Assembly (NCBI GenBank): GCA_964630615.1
Contig: CAZVVG010000011.1
Coordinates: 1 to 23,618, forward strand
Reading direction: 5' to 3'
Origin: CAZVVG01 sp964630615
Lineage (GTDB): Bacteria > Patescibacteriota > Minisyncoccia > Moranbacterales > UBA2206
DNA length: 23,618 nucleotides
Within the stretch, counting starts at the first letter, position 1. Each line of letters begins with the position of its first letter. The notes beneath the pieces are model-generated. The model had not been told where the DNA came from, searched no databases, and worked only from the letters and a program-made list of their open reading frames with translations. Both the position numbers and the translations under genes were made by a program. Shown in pieces: positions 21,883 to 23,618 of the stretch.

Positions 21883-22243
21883 ATGAGGCATCAAAAAAAA
21901 GCAAGAAAGCTTGGCCGTTCCTCCAACCAAAGGAGGGCTCTGTTTCGGTCTTTGCTAAGCAGCTTAATTCTCAAAGAAAAAATTATCACTACCGAAGCGA
22001 AAGCCAAGGAAGTTAAGAGAAAAATTGACCGAATTCTTAATCGAGCGAGAAATCTAAGCGAAGAAACTAAAAAAGTTGCCACGNNNNNNNNNNAAAGAAC
22101 TGTCTCCCTCGGCTTTAAAGAAAATTTCCGGGGAATTCCGGAAGCGTTTTGAAAAACGCAAAAGCGGTTGTGCTCGGGTGATTAAACTAAGCCCTGGTCG
22201 AGAAGATAAGGCAAAAATGGCGGTTCTTGAATTTGTAGACTAA
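21883..22243 (+). CDS. rplQ: Ribosomal protein bL17, interrupted by a 10-N gap
   Basis: The N-terminal 67 codons read MRHQKKARKLGRSSNQRRAL, the bL17 start, and are followed by ten Ns at 22084-22093. After the Ns, the correct frame begins at 22094 and reads KELSPSALKKISGEFRKRF ... GCARVIKLSPGREDKAKMAVLEFVD, the bL17 C-terminus, with TAA at 22241-22243. The two frames disagree by one base across ten Ns, so the gap length is wrong; 9 or 12 bases would restore a protein of about 120 residues, the normal size. This is an assembly fault, not a pseudogene. It lies 24 bases after rpoA and 9 before rplM. Confidence 0.9.
22084..22093. other. 10-N assembly gap inside rplQ
   Basis: The run of ten Ns shifts the reading frame of rplQ. 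The conserved protein on both sides shows that the real gap is a multiple of three. Confidence 0.97.
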
Positions 22244-22252
22244 GAAACAATT

Positions 22253-22651
22253 ATGTCAAAAGCAATAACAAGAAAATACCATCTCTTTGACTTGAGAGGA
22301 AAAATCTTAGGAAGAACAGCAACGGAAATTGCTCTGATATTGCGGGGGAAAAACAAATCTGATTTTACCCCAAATGTTGACGGGGGGGATTTCGTTGTGG
22401 TTGTTAACTCAGATAAAATAGCGGTTACGGGGAAAAAAATGAAAGACAAGACCTATCACCACTTCAGTGGTTATCCGGGAGGTATCACTTCCGTGAAACT
22501 TTGGGAGCAAATGAGAAAAGATTCAAGGAAAGTTGTCTCAGCGGCCGTGTTTAATATGCTGTCTAAGAATAAGTTAAGAAAAAATATGATGAAGCGCCTG
22601 AAAATCTATCGGGATGAGAAACATTCGCATAAAATTGACATTGTTCATTAA
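22253..22651 (+). CDS. rplM: Ribosomal protein uL13
   Basis: 132 residues, slightly shorter than the usual 140-150. Family landmarks are KYHLFDLRGKILGRTATEIALILRG (conserved W replaced by H/L), DFVVVVNSDKIAVTGKK, the YHHFSGYPGGI loop and VFNMLSKNKLRKNMMKRLKIY, close to the canonical AVKGMLPKN..GR..... An early assembler of the 50S subunit. It is followed by rpsI, the almost universal bacterial pair. The leader CAATTATG has no Shine-Dalgarno site. Confidence 0.96.
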   Translation: MSKAITRKYHLFDLRGKILGRTATEIALILRGKNKSDFTPNVDGGDFVVVVNSDKIAVTGKKMKDKTYHHFSGYPGGITSVKLWEQMRKDSRKVVSAAVFNMLSKNKLRKNMMKRLKIYRDEKHSHKIDIVH

Positions 22652-22678
22652 TTGGTAAGTTTTGAATTTTATATCAAT

Positions 22679-23230
22679 ATGGCGAAAGAGAAAAAAACTG
22701 AAAAAAGTATTAAACCGGAAAAGAAAAAAAAGGCGCCTTTGGCCAAGAAGACTTCTCGGGCTAAAGCGGAAAAGACTGAAAAAATTAAGGAACCAAAGGT
22801 GGTTGTTAAGGAAAAGGAAAAGGAAGTTCCCAAAATTAATTATTTTTATGCGGTTGGAAGGAGAAAATCCTCAATCGCTCAAGTTAAGATTTATTCCGTT
22901 TCTTCTCAAGAAGCAAGGTTTGAAATCAACAGTAGGGAATTAGCTAGTTATTTTCCCATAAAAAGGCTGCAGCTCCTTGTTCTTTCTCCTTTAACCCTGA
23001 CCGGACAAGAAGGAAAATTTAAAATTTTGGTTAAAATTTCCGGAGGAGGGATCAGCGGCCAGGCGCAAGCCGTTTGCTTGGGTCTGGCGCGAGCGTTAGT
23101 TGTTTTTAACGAGGACTTTAGAAGAACTCTGAAAGATAATGGCTTGCTCAAACGAGATTCAAGAAAGGTGGAAAGAAAAAAACCGGGATTGAAAAAAGCC
23201 AGGAGATCACCTCAATGGGCGAAGCGGTAG
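22679..23230 (+). CDS. rpsI: Ribosomal protein uS9 with charged N-terminal extension
   Basis: 183 residues from ATG 22679; an in-frame TTG at 22652 would add nine residues next to the rplM stop but is less likely. The uS9 core begins near residue 55 with YFYAVGRRKSSIAQVKI and ends RDSRKVERKKPGLKKARRSPQWAKR, whose C-terminal arginine tail reaches the P site. Residues 1-50 are a Lys/Glu/Pro/Ala extension not found in typical uS9 (about 130 residues). The GGG(I)SGQAQAVCLGLARAL block is intact. It is the last gene of the operon; no clear terminator is seen after it. Confidence 0.95.
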   Translation: MAKEKKTEKSIKPEKKKKAPLAKKTSRAKAEKTEKIKEPKVVVKEKEKEVPKINYFYAVGRRKSSIAQVKIYSVSSQEARFEINSRELASYFPIKRLQLLVLSPLTLTGQEGKFKILVKISGGGISGQAQAVCLGLARALVVFNEDFRRTLKDNGLLKRDSRKVERKKPGLKKARRSPQWAKR

Positions 23231-23306
23231 AAGTGTATCTCCTCCGACCTTAAAAAAGACTTATATAAAGTAAAAAACACACAGACTGCTTGAGGTTGAG
23301 GGTGCA

Positions 23307-23335
23307 GTGACTAAGAAAATTGTCGGTGCTATAAT
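23307..23335 (+). promoter_or_regulatory. Upstream promoter of tRNA-Arg unit
   Basis: GTGACT (23307-23312), a 17-base spacer and perfect TATAAT (23330-23335) with extended TGC. The predicted start is about 67 bases before the tRNA. Confidence 0.55.
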
Positions 23336-23372
23336 GATTAAGAATCACGGTTTTTGAGTCGTGCTGTTTTAT

Positions 23373-23401
23373 TTGCTCAAAAATTAATTTTTGTATACAA
23401 T
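23373..23401 (+). promoter_or_regulatory. Proximal promoter of tRNA-Arg
   Basis: TTGCTC (23373-23378), a 17-base spacer and TACAAT (23396-23401). The predicted start at about 23408 coincides with the tRNA 5' end. Confidence 0.5.
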
Positions 23402-23408
23402 AAATTTG

Positions 23409-23481
23409 ACCTCTTTAGCTCAGTGGATAGAGCGTTTAGATCCTATCTAAAAGGACGCAGGTTCGAGTCCTGCAGGGGGTC
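23409..23481 (+). tRNA. tRNA-Arg (anticodon CCU)
   Basis: A full cloverleaf: acceptor 23409-23415 / 23474-23480, D-stem GCTC / GAGC (23418-23421, 23430-23433), anticodon stem TTTAG / CTAAA with loop ATCCTAT, so anticodon CCU at 23442-23444, and T-stem GCAGG / CCTGC with loop TTCGAGT. It reads the AGG codon. CCA is not encoded. Oddities: the acceptor has two or more G-U pairs, the discriminator base is C, and an extra pair G23408-C23481 could extend the stem to eight, a His-like arrangement. The next gene starts only four bases later. Confidence 0.85.
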
Positions 23482-23484
23482 CTT

Positions 23485-23618
23485 ATGAAAAAAGAAACAA
23501 TTGCTAGCGAATTTACTGAAAAAGTGAAAGAAGTTTTTGCTGATGATCTTGAGTTTGCTTTCTTGTGTGGAAGTTATGCAAGAGAGGGGTTGAGACCAGA
23601 ACAAGACATAGATATGTT
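23485..23618 (+). CDS. Minimal nucleotidyltransferase (MntA-like), 3'-truncated by window edge
   Basis: 44 codons are visible from ATG 23485, starting three bases after the tRNA. The sequence FAFLCGSYAREGLRPEQDID fits the nucleotidyltransferase core: GS, exactly ten residues, then D-I-D, the GS-x10-DxD pattern of MntA antitoxins in HEPN/MNT (HepT-MntA) toxin-antitoxin pairs and of other minimal nucleotidyltransferases. The Asp pair would bind metal and nucleotide. The window stops here, so the remaining domain and any HEPN partner cannot be seen. No promoter of its own is visible; it probably uses the tRNA promoters. Confidence 0.7.
   Translation, partial: MKKETIASEFTEKVKEVFADDLEFAFLCGSYAREGLRPEQDIDM

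Noticed and set aside
22652..22678. TTG start extending S9 by nine residues
   Set aside because: A proper ATG at 22679 gives a Met-Ala-Lys start, and the extra residues are not family-like.
23346..23365. CACG/CGTG hairpin after rpsI as a terminator
   Set aside because: Only four base pairs with a ten-base loop and no T-run directly after it.

Overview
The window reads as a piece of a streamlined, moderately AT-rich bacterial genome of the Candidate Phyla Radiation (Patescibacteria), most likely Parcubacteria-like. The signs are A-rich leaders almost without Shine-Dalgarno sites, a short alanyl-tRNA synthetase, lysine-rich N-terminal extensions on ribosomal proteins S11 and S9, an FtsA-like ATPase next to a 'baseplate J-like' single-pass membrane protein, and a TraG/VirD4-like ATPase with a zinc finger. 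All are features I associate with this group; the exact lineage cannot be fixed from the sequence alone. Every gene I accept lies on the + strand, and TAA, TAG and one TGA all act as stops.

Layout. (1) 1-536: the tail of a small GIY-YIG endonuclease-like gene, then a gene-free patch of palindromic repeats. (2) 537-4790: cell-envelope and redox genes: uppS, then (across a 100-N assembly gap that creates a false fusion) a glutaredoxin-like/CcdA-like membrane protein, thioredoxin, YjbQ, L-isoaspartate methyltransferase and the lytic transglycosylase MltG, ending in a terminator. (3) 4795-9077: a strong promoter, an unusual sigma-region-4/HARE-HTH protein, and a membrane protein plus TraG-like ATPase pair, ending in a terminator. 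(4) 9096-11923: an isolated two-gene unit for a NuoF/HydB-like flavoprotein and a complete-looking [FeFe]-hydrogenase HydA, with its own promoter and terminator. (5) 11994-18693: mnmA, two small helical proteins, alaS, an FtsA/PilM-like protein and the baseplate-J-like membrane protein. (6) 18680-23230: a ribosomal/transcription operon infA-rpmJ-rpsM-rpsK-rpsD-rpoA-rplQ-rplM-rpsI with a long structured leader. (7) 23307-23618: tandem promoters, a tRNA-Arg(CCU) with an odd acceptor end, and the start of a minimal nucleotidyltransferase carrying the exact GS-x10-DxD pattern of MntA antitoxins.

How it fits together. Two redox modules are visible: thiol chemistry (membrane CcdA-like protein plus thioredoxin), and H2/NAD(P)H chemistry (HydB-like plus HydA). 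Cell-wall synthesis is represented by the lipid-carrier enzyme UppS and by MltG. Two protein pairs (membrane protein + TraG-like ATPase; FtsA-like ATPase + baseplate-J-like membrane protein) look like parts of envelope-spanning machines. Promoter reading suggests a recurrent extended -10 element (GCTAnAAT) and three transcription units (uppS, hydB, mnmA) whose predicted transcription starts fall at or next to the start codon, so they may be leaderless.

The points most worth a second look are the [FeFe]-hydrogenase unit, the sigma4-HARE protein, the repeat cluster with a compensatory base-pair change and a nested second palindrome, the possible leaderless transcripts, and the tRNA/MNT end of the window.
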